From contig NZ_AHWA01000004.1 in assembly GCF_000247645.1 (NCBI RefSeq), positions 124,001-188,000 on the forward strand: a DNA stretch of 64,000 nucleotides, read 5' to 3'. Each line of letters opens with the position of its first letter. Position 1 is the stretch's first letter. The DNA comes from Salinibacterium sp. PAMC 21357 (GTDB lineage Bacteria > Actinomycetota > Actinomycetes > Actinomycetales > Microbacteriaceae). Shown piece after piece: positions 51,731 through 59,920 of this stretch. Position numbers and translations under genes: made by a program. The notes beneath the pieces were generated by a model that worked only from the letters and a program-made list of their open reading frames with translations, ran no database searches and was not told the origin of the DNA.

Positions 51731-52540
51731 TTACGGCCGAGGGATGGCGATGCTTGCTTCCCTGGCACCGAGCCGGGATCGCACTTCTTGAGCCGCCTCG
51801 ACCAGCGCGAGCAAGATATCCGCTGGCCACCGATCGGTCGTGCGCGACGACGGCATTGTTACCGAGATTGCTGTGTTCACGTTGCCGGTGCTGCTGGTCA
51901 GGGGCACAGCGACACCGCGCGAACCGACGAGATACTCCTCGTCGTCGATGGCGTAGCCGCGCGACTTTGCCAGCGCAATTCGCTCGCGAAGGGCCGACAA
52001 CTCGACCACTGTTTTGTTGATGAGCCGAGGTTCGGGGATGTTTGCGAGTCGTCGAGCTGCCTCCATCGGCTCCAGATTACTCAGTAAGGCCATGCCCGGC
52101 GCAGTCGCGTGAGCTGCCAACCGCATGCCAACGGATGAGCCAAACAACGCACCCTCACTAGAATGCTGGCTGATGGCAAAATAGGCGCTTTCTAAGCCAT
52201 CCAGTCGCGCTAGCTGCACCGTCTCCCCCAGCGTCAGGGCAAGTTGGTCGAGCACTGGCTTCGCGGCGTTCGCGATGTGGTTGTGGCCGGTGTACATCTG
52301 GCCGACCTGCCACGCACGCAAGCCAAGCGAGTATTGGCGAGTTGACGGATCGTGTTCGAGCCACCCGGCCTTGTGCAAAGTATTCAACAGCCCGTGCGCG
52401 CTCGAGCGCGGCAGGTCTAGCGCAGTCAGGATGTCGGTGAAGCTGACAAAGCCCTTCGCGGCAACGAGGTCGACGATCGCCAACGCTCGATCGGCAGACT
52501 TCACGGATTGAGCGAGGGGAATCGATGACGGGAGTTGCAT
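51731..52540 (-). CDS. IclR-family transcriptional regulator
   Basis: A 269-residue regulator from the ATG at 52540. The N-terminal winged helix has SADRALAIVDLVAAKGFVSF, then ALDLPRSSAHGLLNTLHKAGWL. The C-terminal IclR effector domain includes HATAPGMALLS and YLVGSRGVAVPL. It is divergent from the tctCBA transporter operon and upstream of the RraA-like gene on the same strand. A matching pair of 16-bp boxes in the intergenic region, one beside each start, suggests it represses itself and the transporter, responding to the transported acid. Confidence 0.92.
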   Translation of the reverse strand: MQLPSSIPLAQSVKSADRALAIVDLVAAKGFVSFTDILTALDLPRSSAHGLLNTLHKAGWLEHDPSTRQYSLGLRAWQVGQMYTGHNHIANAAKPVLDQLALTLGETVQLARLDGLESAYFAISQHSSEGALFGSSVGMRLAAHATAPGMALLSNLEPMEAARRLANIPEPRLINKTVVELSALRERIALAKSRGYAIDDEEYLVGSRGVAVPLTSSTGNVNTAISVTMPSSRTTDRWPADILLALVEAAQEVRSRLGAREASIAIPRP

Positions 52541-52548
52541 ATTCCGGA

Positions 52549-52564
52549 GTTTACAGATGTGAAC
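52549..52564. promoter_or_regulatory. IclR box 1 (near iclR start)
   Basis: GTTTACAGATGTGAAC, an imperfect palindrome with GTT/AAC ends, lies 8 bases upstream of the iclR start. It matches the box near tctC at 13 of 16 positions. An autoregulatory operator is likely. Confidence 0.6.
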
Positions 52565-52663
52565 TCGTTGGGTCACTGTCTTGCGCTGCTGTGTCGCTAC
52601 GGGCACTGGCCCACACGAAAGCAAGAAAAATTACGCGGCGCGGTCTTGTGTGGTATCTTCGGC

Positions 52664-52679
52664 GTTCACAGGTATGAAC
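52664..52679. promoter_or_regulatory. IclR box 2 (near tctC start)
   Basis: GTTCACAGGTATGAAC: GTTCA and TGAAC half-sites form a perfect inverted repeat with a 6-base centre, 32 bases before the tctC start. It shares its core with box 1, 100 bases away. Confidence 0.62.
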
Positions 52680-52711
52680 GTGAAATAACAACAATGATTG
52701 GTTGGATATCA

Positions 52712-53788
52712 ATGTCGATGTCAAAAATCGCCTCTCGCGGGCTTTTTCACAAGCCTTCGCGTCGCGTCAGGGTTTCGGGACTCGCAATAGCCGTTTCGGC
52801 GGGACTTCTCGTGAGCGGTTGCGCTCAATCTGGCGACACCTCGTCCACGGATCCCGCTGCTGACAGCTCGGATAACGCGTGTGACATTTCGTCGACGTAC
52901 CCCAGCGGCGCGATCGAGTTCATCGTGCCGTGGGCTGCCGGTGGAGGTACCGACAGCGTTTCTCGCTTCGTCGGAATTCAGCTGTCTGACCGTTTGGGAG
53001 TTCCCGTCAACGTGGTCAACCGTGACGGCGGTGGTGGCGTTATCGGCCACACGGCCATCGCAAACGGCAAGGCCGATGGCTCACTGATCGGCATGACAAC
53101 GGTTGAGATCACGATGATGCACTGGCAGGGTCTCACTGATCTCAGCTATGAAGACATCACCCCCATCGCTCAGGTCAACTCTGACCCGTCTGGCATCACT
53201 GTCGCGGCTGACGCTCCGTGGGACACCATCGAAGAGCTTCTGGATGACGCTCGCGCGAACCCCGGAGAGATCGTCGGTTCGGGAACAGCTATTGGCGGTA
53301 TTTGGGATCTGGCTCGCGCCGGAATGCTCCTTGAGGCCGGCATGGATGTCAACGACATCCGTTGGGTACCGAGCGCTGGTTCCGCCCCCGCACTTCAGGA
53401 GCTTGCCGCTGGCGGTATTGATGTAACGTTCGCCAGTCTCGCTGAGAATGCCACCATGATCGGCGCTGGCGAAGCTCGCCCGCTTGCCATCATGGGCGAA
53501 GAGCGCGACCCGAACTACCCCGATGTTCCGACCCTCAAGGAAGTGGGAATCGACTTCTCTATGGGTTCATGGCGCGGCGTTTCTGGCCCCTCCGGAATGG
53601 ACGAAGACATCGTTGCTGAGCTGGCCTGCCAGGTCGATGACATTGTGCAGAGCGATGAGTACATCGAATTCATGACGACCGCAGGCTTCGGCGTTGACGG
53701 TAAGGACACAGACGCGTTTACTGAGTTCATCGTCAACGAAGACGAGGCTAAGGGAACCATCATGGAAGCAGCAGGACTGACCGGATGA
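52712..53788 (+). CDS. tctC: Tripartite tricarboxylate transporter binding protein TctC
   Basis: Extracytoplasmic solute-binding lipoprotein of a TTT transporter, 358 residues from the ATG at 52712 (other ATGs lie six codons earlier and two later). The signal peptide ends in the lipobox VSGC. The family's ligand region is recognisable in YPSGAIEFIVPWAAGGGTDS and VNVVNRDGGGGVIGHTAIA, and NYPDVPTLKEVGIDF is conserved late. It binds a di- or tricarboxylate or other organic acid outside the cell and delivers it to TctA/TctB. Overlaps tctB by 4 bases. Confidence 0.93.
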   Translation: MSMSKIASRGLFHKPSRRVRVSGLAIAVSAGLLVSGCAQSGDTSSTDPAADSSDNACDISSTYPSGAIEFIVPWAAGGGTDSVSRFVGIQLSDRLGVPVNVVNRDGGGGVIGHTAIANGKADGSLIGMTTVEITMMHWQGLTDLSYEDITPIAQVNSDPSGITVAADAPWDTIEELLDDARANPGEIVGSGTAIGGIWDLARAGMLLEAGMDVNDIRWVPSAGSAPALQELAAGGIDVTFASLAENATMIGAGEARPLAIMGEERDPNYPDVPTLKEVGIDFSMGSWRGVSGPSGMDEDIVAELACQVDDIVQSDEYIEFMTTAGFGVDGKDTDAFTEFIVNEDEAKGTIMEAAGLTG

Positions 53789-54294
53789 CTTTCGACCCCG
53801 CTCCGGAGGTAGAGGAGTCGGTGGAGAAGCCTGAAAACAGCTACGACCTCGCCAGTGGCGTGGTCGTAGTTGTCTTCGGCTCGGCCATCCTTCTCGCCGT
53901 TCACGACTACCCCACACTGCCGAGCGGAGAGCTCGGCCCCTCCCTCTTCCCCGGCATTATTGGCGGGCTCATGATTCTCATGGGTGTGCTTCTTCTGGGG
54001 CGGTGGTTTAACGACCGAAAGACGGTTCGACCAGCAAAGGCGAAACCTGAAGCTGTGCACTGGCGCGGGTGGATCAACGCGTCACTCATCATCGGTGCGG
54101 TCATTTTCTATCTGCTCGTAGTCGACTTTCTCGGCTTTCTCACGACTGTCAGCATCATGACTGTCGGTCTGATCTTCAGACTGGGCGCAAAGTGGTGGGT
54201 CGCTATCGCGGCCGGCGTGCTCACAACCCTCGTGGTCTGGTTGATCTTCAACAAGGTGCTTCTCGTGCCGCTTCCTCTCGGATTCTGGGGTTAG
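53785..54294 (+). CDS. tctB: Tripartite tricarboxylate transporter small membrane subunit TctB
   Basis: A 169-residue membrane protein with four helices after an acidic N-terminus, the usual size and topology for TctB (DUF1468). The opening helix region contains LPSGELGPSLFPGIIGGLMILMG, typical of the family. It couples the binding protein with the large permease TctA. Its start overlaps the tctC stop (ATGA), and tctA begins 3 bases after its stop. Confidence 0.92.
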   Translation: MTFDPAPEVEESVEKPENSYDLASGVVVVVFGSAILLAVHDYPTLPSGELGPSLFPGIIGGLMILMGVLLLGRWFNDRKTVRPAKAKPEAVHWRGWINASLIIGAVIFYLLVVDFLGFLTTVSIMTVGLIFRLGAKWWVAIAAGVLTTLVVWLIFNKVLLVPLPLGFWG

Positions 54295-54297
54295 ACC

Positions 54298-55806
54298 ATG
54301 ATTGACAATCTTTCCCAAGCGTTCAGCATGGTGGCGAGCTGGGAACTGCTCTTGGTGGTGCTCGCTGCTGGTGTCTATGGAATCTTCATTGGTTCCATTC
54401 CTGGCCTCACCGCCACGCTGGCTGCCGCGCTGCTCGTTCCCTTCGCGTTCTTCCTTGACCCGCTTCCTGCTATTGCTTCTATCATCACGATGTCGGTGAT
54501 GGCCATCTTCGCGGGTGACATCCCTTCAGCCCTGGTGCGGATGCCCGGCACACCGGCCAGTGCTGCTTACGTTGAAGACTCCTACCGCTTGACCCAGAAC
54601 GGCCGGGGAGCCCTCGCGCTCGGAGTCGGCCTGCTGGCGTCGGCGACCGGCGGAATCTTCGGTGGGTTAGTCCTGATTTTCGCTGCACCGCAGCTAGCGA
54701 AAGTAGCACTGCTCTTCACCTCTTACGAGTACTTTTGGGTGGCGATTCTCGGCCTCACCGCCGCGGTCATCATTTCCCGCGGTTCGCAGGTTAAGGGCAC
54801 CATCGCGCTTCTTATCGGATTGTTCGTCTCAACCATTGGGCTGGACATTTCGGTGGGCTTTCCCCGCTTCACGTTCGGCAGCAGTGACTTGCTCGGTGGA
54901 ATCAACTTCATCCCCGCCATGATCGGCCTGTTCGGGCTGTCGCAGGTACTGCGCAACGTCATCAGCCCTCCCCCAGCAGCGCTACCGATTCGTATCGAGT
55001 CGAAGGGCTTGCTGCGCAACGCTGCGAGCACTCTGTGGAACTACAAGAAGACAGCCGTGGGCGGCAATGTCATCGGTAGCGCAATCGGCACCCTGCCGGG
55101 CGCTGGCGGAGACATCGCGGCGTGGGTTGCCTACGCGGTCACCAAGAATGGGGCGAAAGAAGGCAAGAACTTCGGCAGCGGCACGGGGCACATCCAACCC
55201 ATTGTTGGTGCGAGTTCTGCCAACAATGCTGGAGTCGGATCTGCTTATATTCCGACGCTGGTATTCGGCATTCCTGGCGACACGATCACCGCGATTCTGC
55301 TTGGGGTGCTTCTCGTCAAGGGAGTCCAGCCGGGGCCGTCGCTGTTCGACAGCCAAGCTCCGTTGCTGTACTCGATTTTCATCGTTTTCATTGCAGCGAA
55401 TATCTTGATGATCCCGCTCGGCTACCTCGCCATTCGCGGCAGCGGAATGTTGCTGCGGGTGCCGAACTCGGTGCTGATGCCCATCATCGTCGCGTTCTGT
55501 GTTGTGGGTTCGTTCTCGATCAACAATGGCCTGCTCGAGGTGGGCATCATGCTGATCTTTGGCATCCTGGGTTACTTGCTGGAGCAGGCGAAGTTCCCGC
55601 TCGCGCCGGTGGTGCTCGGGTTGGTTCTTGGCCCGATTGTGGAAAAGAATTTCATGCAGAGCGTGATCAAGACAGAGTGGGATCTCACGCAGTTCTTGAC
55701 CCGCCCGATGAGCGCCGCGCTGATGATTCTCACGATCATCGTGCTGCTCTACCCAGTGCTGCAGAAGCTCATCGGCAGGCTGCTGCGCTACCGCAAGCCC
55801 CTGTAG
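54298..55806 (+). CDS. tctA: Tripartite tricarboxylate transporter large permease TctA
   Basis: The main ion-coupled permease subunit, 502 residues with about ten to twelve helices. The family motifs are GIFIGSIPGLTATLAAALLV near the N-terminus and the internal GTLPGAGGDIAAWVAYAVTK, an inverted-topology repeat of the same G-x-PG element; NAGVGSAYIPTLVFGIPGD also fits TctA. Transport is driven by Na+ or H+. It is the last gene before a strong terminator. Confidence 0.95.
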   Translation: MIDNLSQAFSMVASWELLLVVLAAGVYGIFIGSIPGLTATLAAALLVPFAFFLDPLPAIASIITMSVMAIFAGDIPSALVRMPGTPASAAYVEDSYRLTQNGRGALALGVGLLASATGGIFGGLVLIFAAPQLAKVALLFTSYEYFWVAILGLTAAVIISRGSQVKGTIALLIGLFVSTIGLDISVGFPRFTFGSSDLLGGINFIPAMIGLFGLSQVLRNVISPPPAALPIRIESKGLLRNAASTLWNYKKTAVGGNVIGSAIGTLPGAGGDIAAWVAYAVTKNGAKEGKNFGSGTGHIQPIVGASSANNAGVGSAYIPTLVFGIPGDTITAILLGVLLVKGVQPGPSLFDSQAPLLYSIFIVFIAANILMIPLGYLAIRGSGMLLRVPNSVLMPIIVAFCVVGSFSINNGLLEVGIMLIFGILGYLLEQAKFPLAPVVLGLVLGPIVEKNFMQSVIKTEWDLTQFLTRPMSAALMILTIIVLLYPVLQKLIGRLLRYRKPL

Positions 55807-55864
55807 ACCCGAGGAGTCGGCGGCGCTAGACCCGAACAGTCGCCGACACACTCGCGAGCGAAAG

Positions 55865-55908
55865 AAGCCGCCTACCTGCCAGCTGGTTACTGGAGGTAGG
55901 CGGCTTTT
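55865..55908 (+). terminator. Intrinsic terminator of the tct operon
   Basis: A perfect 13-bp stem, AAGCCGCCTACCT at 55865-55877 with its complement at 55894-55906, ends in CTTTTC. It lies 59 bases after the tctA stop and also 40 bases beyond the end of the convergent MFS gene, so it can act on both. Confidence 0.85.
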
Positions 55909-55948
55909 CGTTGCCCGGAGGAGGTCGTGAGAGAAATGGATGCCGCCG

Positions 55949-57268
55949 CTAGCGGTCGCCAGCCGTGATGACTTCGGCTTCTTCGGTGATGCTGATTTCT
56001 GCGCCATCCGCTTTCCGTAGGCGTTTGCGACCGAGAATCACGATGAAGGTGGCGACGAGTACGGATCCGGCGGCCGCGTAGAACGGGGTTGCCGGTGAGA
56101 TGGCGGCGGCAAGAATGGTGGCGGCGGGTGGGGCGATGGCTCCCCCAAGGAAGCGCACGCCCGAGTAGGCGGATGACGCTACCGAGCGCGGCAGGTCGGT
56201 GGCTTCCATAACGCATTCGGTGAGCACGGTGTTGAGTACTCCGAGCAGCATGCCGCCGACGACTATGCACACGATGAGGCCGGGGCCCGAGCCGATGAAG
56301 AGTGCCGCGGCTACGAGGTCAAGTGCGAGCAGGGGCAGCACGAGTCGCAGCACGAGCGTTCGTGGCAGGCGATGGGTGAGCAGTGGCGCGACCCAGACGG
56401 AAGTGACGGCGAGCGAGATCCCCCAGCCAAAGAAGATGAATCCGAGGGTCATGGCGCTGCCGAGGCCGAGCGGAACCAGGGCGAACGGCGTGTAGGCAAG
56501 CAGCACGAAGAACGCGATGTTGTAGAACAGCGCTGCGGCGGCGAGCACTCCGAGGGCCGGATTGGCGAGCGCTCGGAAGGGAGCGGAGAGCGGTGTTGGT
56601 GTGGGGCGCACAGCATCCGTTTTCATCACGGTGACGATGCCGATGAAGCCAATTGCCATGAGCGTTGCGGTGCCGAAGAACGGTCCGCGCCAGCTGATAC
56701 CACCGAGGAGTCCACCGAGCAGGGGGCCAATCGCGATGCCGAGCCCGAGGGCGGCTTCGTAGAGGATGATCGCTGAGCTGGTGCCCCCGGATGCCGCCCC
56801 GACGATGGTGGCGAGGGCGGTCGAGATGAAGAGGGCGTTGCCGAGCCCCCAGCCGGCGCGAAAGCCGATTACCCATTCGACGTTGCCGGAGAAGCCGGCG
56901 GCGAAGGCGAAGATCACGACAAGCGCGAGGCCGACGAGCAGGGTGCGCTTGGCGCCGATGCGGCTCGAGATCCAGCTCGTGAAGAACATGGCGAGGCCGG
57001 TGATGAGGAGGTAGCTTGTGAAGAGCATCTCTGTTTCGGTGGGGGTGGCCTGCAGGTCTTCGGCGATGGCGGGCAGGATCGGATCGACGAGCCCGATGCC
57101 CATGAAGGCGATCACGGAGGCGAACGCCACCGCCCACACGGCGCGAGGTTGGTGCAGGATGCTGCTGGTGGTGCTCGCGTTGGGGTTCACGTTCGCGGGG
57201 TTCACGTTGGTGGGGTTCGCGGTTTCGGGCGTTGGAGCGCCGGTGTTGGATGCGGTAGTGCGGGTCAT
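55949..57268 (-). CDS. MFS transporter (12-helix, DHA1-like)
   Basis: A 439-residue exporter with about twelve helices. Motif A is present as SWISSRIGAKRTLLVG, and GPLLGGLLGGISWRGPFFG matches motif C. The N-terminal 30 residues are Asn/Pro/Thr-rich with repeats of NPTNVNP and NPANVNP, unusual for the family but cytoplasmic and probably unstructured. It overlaps the marR gene by 4 bases, which suggests an inducible efflux pump with its own regulator. Confidence 0.88.
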   Translation of the reverse strand: MTRTTASNTGAPTPETANPTNVNPANVNPNASTTSSILHQPRAVWAVAFASVIAFMGIGLVDPILPAIAEDLQATPTETEMLFTSYLLITGLAMFFTSWISSRIGAKRTLLVGLALVVIFAFAAGFSGNVEWVIGFRAGWGLGNALFISTALATIVGAASGGTSSAIILYEAALGLGIAIGPLLGGLLGGISWRGPFFGTATLMAIGFIGIVTVMKTDAVRPTPTPLSAPFRALANPALGVLAAAALFYNIAFFVLLAYTPFALVPLGLGSAMTLGFIFFGWGISLAVTSVWVAPLLTHRLPRTLVLRLVLPLLALDLVAAALFIGSGPGLIVCIVVGGMLLGVLNTVLTECVMEATDLPRSVASSAYSGVRFLGGAIAPPAATILAAAISPATPFYAAAGSVLVATFIVILGRKRLRKADGAEISITEEAEVITAGDR

Positions 57269-57741
57269 GATTGTCCTTCTGGTGGTGCGGTGACGGGGGC
57301 GCCCGGCGCGAGGTCGGCTGCGGCATCCGCTCGTTGGCCAATGATTTCGACGGCGCGGCGCAGCACGGCTACGTCGTCGGTGTCGAGGTCGGCGAAGAGC
57401 GGGAGCATGGCGCCGGCGAGTTCGTCGCGCCAGGCGATGAGGGCAGCCGCACCGGCGGTGGTGACGGCGATCTGGGAGGCGCGGGCGTCATCTGGATCGG
57501 CGAGGCGATTGACCCAGCCGCGTTCGGTGAGGTTGCTGACGAGCTTGGTGGCGGTCGGTTGGGCGACGCGGCTGAGTTCGGCAAGTTCGCCGAGGCGCAT
57601 GGGCCCGCCGGAGTTGAGCACGCTGAGGGTGCGCCAGACTGCCGGCGACTCGGAACTGCCGGTGGCGCGCGCGGCTAACCGGGTAAGGCGTTGGTTGACC
57701 GAGACGAGGTCGCCCAGCAGCGAGAGAAGTGAGGATGGCAT
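57265..57741 (-). CDS. MarR-family transcriptional regulator
   Basis: A 158-residue winged-helix regulator from the ATG at 57741 (MPSSLLSLLGDLV), with GGAAG upstream. The winged helix reads PMRLGELAELSRVAQPTATK, LVSNLTERGWVNRL and ADPDDARASQIAVT, all typical of MarR. It probably represses itself and the overlapping MFS gene; a perfect palindrome sits 9 bases upstream of its start. Confidence 0.92.
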   Translation of the reverse strand: MPSSLLSLLGDLVSVNQRLTRLAARATGSSESPAVWRTLSVLNSGGPMRLGELAELSRVAQPTATKLVSNLTERGWVNRLADPDDARASQIAVTTAGAAALIAWRDELAGAMLPLFADLDTDDVAVLRRAVEIIGQRADAAADLAPGAPVTAPPEGQS

Positions 57742-57750
57742 TCTTCCACT

Positions 57751-57771
57751 ATACATAGCCGGGCTATGTAT
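57751..57771. promoter_or_regulatory. Perfect 21-bp palindrome, MarR operator
   Basis: ATACATAGCC and its complement GGCTATGTAT flank a single G. It sits just upstream of marR and overlaps TATA-rich bases that could form the promoter. Binding of the MarR dimer here would block the marR/MFS transcript. It is also 124 bases from the divergent nuclease gene. Confidence 0.75.
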
Positions 57772-57894
57772 ATGATCCGCCGCTGCAGACGCGCGACTGT
57801 GACACCGACTGCGAGCCCGCCACCGCGAGCCCCGTTATGGGGCTGATGAACATCTATCGCTTCTGGGAAAGTTAGGAAGACACCGGAGGATCAC

Positions 57895-59307
57895 ATGTCG
57901 TGGCTGCGCCTACTCATCAATCAACCACCCAAGGCGCCCCAGGCGCCAGCGGGCTGGTACGACGACGGTTCAGGCAAGAATCGCTGGTGGGATGGCACCC
58001 AGTGGAGTAACGAATTCGCTCCCAAGGATGCACCGGTCCCGCACCGCGCGCCGGAGTGGTTCAAGCCGACGCTGAGCACTTGGATCGTCGGCGCCTTTCT
58101 GGTTCTGTTCGCCTACCTAACCCTCATCTCCGCTGGCATCGCGGCCGTATTGGTTCTCGCGGCATTCTTCGGACTATTCACGGGCCTTTACGTGCTGATT
58201 AGTGGTCGTCGCTCCTGGGCGTCAGTGCCTTCGCGAAAAGCAGGTGCAATCGTCATCGCGGCGAGCCTCTTCGCCACCGTCGTTGGCGGCACGGTTGGCG
58301 CCGGCAATGCTCCGGTCGACGTGGTTGCGAATGCGGAACAAGTCACCGAAACCGCCGCTCCATCGCCGTCGCCAACCCCGTCCGCGACGCGAACTGCAAG
58401 CCCGAGCGCTTCTTTCAGTGTGGATGCTCCCGCCGATCCCGACGAAGCAACTGCACCAGCATCCGATGCCGCCGTAAGCGTTCTCGACACCTCGTTCACC
58501 GATACGACGGCGCTAGCGCTGTTGGCTACCCTGCCGATCAAGGGCAAAGCGCCGAAGACCGGGTACGCCCGAACGGCCAAGTTCGGTGCGGCGTGGTTAG
58601 ACGTTGATCGCAACGGGTGCGACACTCGAAACGACATCTTGGCAAGAGACCTAAGCGCTCTTACGAAGAGCGGATCGTGCAAGGTACTCACCGGCACGCT
58701 CGTCTCGCCCTTCACCAATGCGTCGATCGATTTTCTTCGAGGAAATACGACGTCAGCGTTAGTTCAGATCGATCACGTGGTGTCGCTCTCCAACGCCTGG
58801 CAGACCGGCGCGCAGCAATTGACGCAAGAGCAACGAATCACGCTGGCGAATGATCCCATCAACCTGCTGGCAGTTGATGGCAAGTCGAACGCTCAGAAGG
58901 GTGCTGGCGATACAGCAACCTGGTTGCCGTCGAACAAGAGCTTTCGCTGCAGCTATGTCGCTGCTCAAGTTTCAGTCAAAGCTACCTACGGGCTGTGGGT
59001 GACGACGGCTGAACACGATGCGATCGTGCGGGTACTCGACTCGTGCCCCGACCAGCGCGCGCTGACCTCGTCGTTTGCTCCCGCTCCGGCCCCTGCTCCG
59101 GCGCCTGAGCCCGAACCGGTTGTCGCTGCGCCTGCGCCCGTCGCTGCGCCCGCACCGGCACCGGCACCAGCTCCTGCACCGGCCTCTGCGTATTACGCCA
59201 ACTGCACGGCCGTGCGGGCCGCCGGGGCAGCACCGCTCTATGCCGGCCAGCCCGGATACGAAACACCACGGCTCGACCGCGATGGTGACGGCGTCGCCTG
59301 CGAATAG
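57895..59307 (+). CDS. Membrane-anchored or secreted HNH nuclease with DUF2510 and excalibur domains
   Basis: A 470-residue multi-domain protein. Residues 18-45 are a DUF2510 module (GWYDDGSGKNRWWDGTQW). Two to three hydrophobic helices follow (about 62-125), then an Ala/Pro/Ser-rich linker. Residues 205-395 are an HNH/DUF1524 nuclease domain with the signature QIDHVVSLSNAWQTGA and NDPINLLAVDGKSNAQKG. A PAPAPEPE linker leads to a C-terminal excalibur calcium motif (LDRDGDGVACE). The nuclease should face the outside. It could serve DNA uptake, nutrient use or competition. Confidence 0.9.
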   Translation: MSWLRLLINQPPKAPQAPAGWYDDGSGKNRWWDGTQWSNEFAPKDAPVPHRAPEWFKPTLSTWIVGAFLVLFAYLTLISAGIAAVLVLAAFFGLFTGLYVLISGRRSWASVPSRKAGAIVIAASLFATVVGGTVGAGNAPVDVVANAEQVTETAAPSPSPTPSATRTASPSASFSVDAPADPDEATAPASDAAVSVLDTSFTDTTALALLATLPIKGKAPKTGYARTAKFGAAWLDVDRNGCDTRNDILARDLSALTKSGSCKVLTGTLVSPFTNASIDFLRGNTTSALVQIDHVVSLSNAWQTGAQQLTQEQRITLANDPINLLAVDGKSNAQKGAGDTATWLPSNKSFRCSYVAAQVSVKATYGLWVTTAEHDAIVRVLDSCPDQRALTSSFAPAPAPAPAPEPEPVVAAPAPVAAPAPAPAPAPAPASAYYANCTAVRAAGAAPLYAGQPGYETPRLDRDGDGVACE

Positions 59308-59346
59308 GGCAGGTCGACTCAGGCAGGCAGAACGTATGCTCAATCT

Positions 59347-59793
59347 ATGACGCAGCTGATTGTGCTCAACACGGTGTTCGATGCCCCGATCGCTGAGGTG
59401 TGCGCGCTGTCGCTGAGTGTCAATCTGCACCTCGACTCGATGACGCACCACCGCGAAAAGGTCGTCGCGGGCCGCACCACGGGCCACTTCGTCGAGGGCG
59501 ACGTCGTCACCTGGCAGGCCCGCCACTTCGGCCTACCGCTGCGCCTGACGGTGCGTATTTTTGACGTGGATGCTCCGCACAGCTTTGCGGATGAACAAGT
59601 GCGCGGCCCTTTCGCCGCCTACCACCACGAGCACCTCTTCACCGAGGTCGACGGCCGCACCCACATGCAGGATCGCCTCACCTTCGCGGCTCCCTTCGGG
59701 CCGCTCGGGCGCCTCGTAGAGAAGCTGTTCTTGCGCCGCTATATGCAGACGCTGCTCGATGAGCGTAATGCTGCGCTCGTGAAGACGCCTTAG
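59347..59793 (+). CDS. SRPBCC-fold protein (TIGR01777 N-terminal-like)
   Basis: A 148-residue protein of the START/SRPBCC ligand-binding superfamily. The pattern LNTVFDAPIAEVCALSLSVNLH at the start, then FGLPLRLTVRIFDVD and HEHLFTEVDGRTHMQDRLTF, fits the subgroup related to the N-terminal part of cell-division-inhibitor-like proteins. Ligand unknown. It lies 39 bases after the nuclease gene and may be co-transcribed. It ends 128 bases before the convergent defence operon. Confidence 0.82.
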   Translation: MTQLIVLNTVFDAPIAEVCALSLSVNLHLDSMTHHREKVVAGRTTGHFVEGDVVTWQARHFGLPLRLTVRIFDVDAPHSFADEQVRGPFAAYHHEHLFTEVDGRTHMQDRLTFAAPFGPLGRLVEKLFLRRYMQTLLDERNAALVKTP

Positions 59794-59920
59794 CCGCTCA
59801 GCGAAGTTCTGCGGCGGGCCGTCGAAATTCCGTCGCCCCCAGATCATCGCGCCCGCGAGTGTCCTCCGAAAACTGAGCTCGATGCCGCCTGCAGAGCAAA
59901 GTTCACAGATACCGATAGCT

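Noticed and set aside
54982-56007. 341-codon minus-strand frame across tctA and its terminator
   Set aside because: It crosses a strong terminator and lies opposite an unmistakable TctA permease; His/Arg-rich noise.
56319-57341. 340-codon frame on the same strand as the MFS gene, frame-shifted
   Set aside because: The MFS frame has motifs and helices; this one is Arg/His-rich and has no hydrophobic segments.
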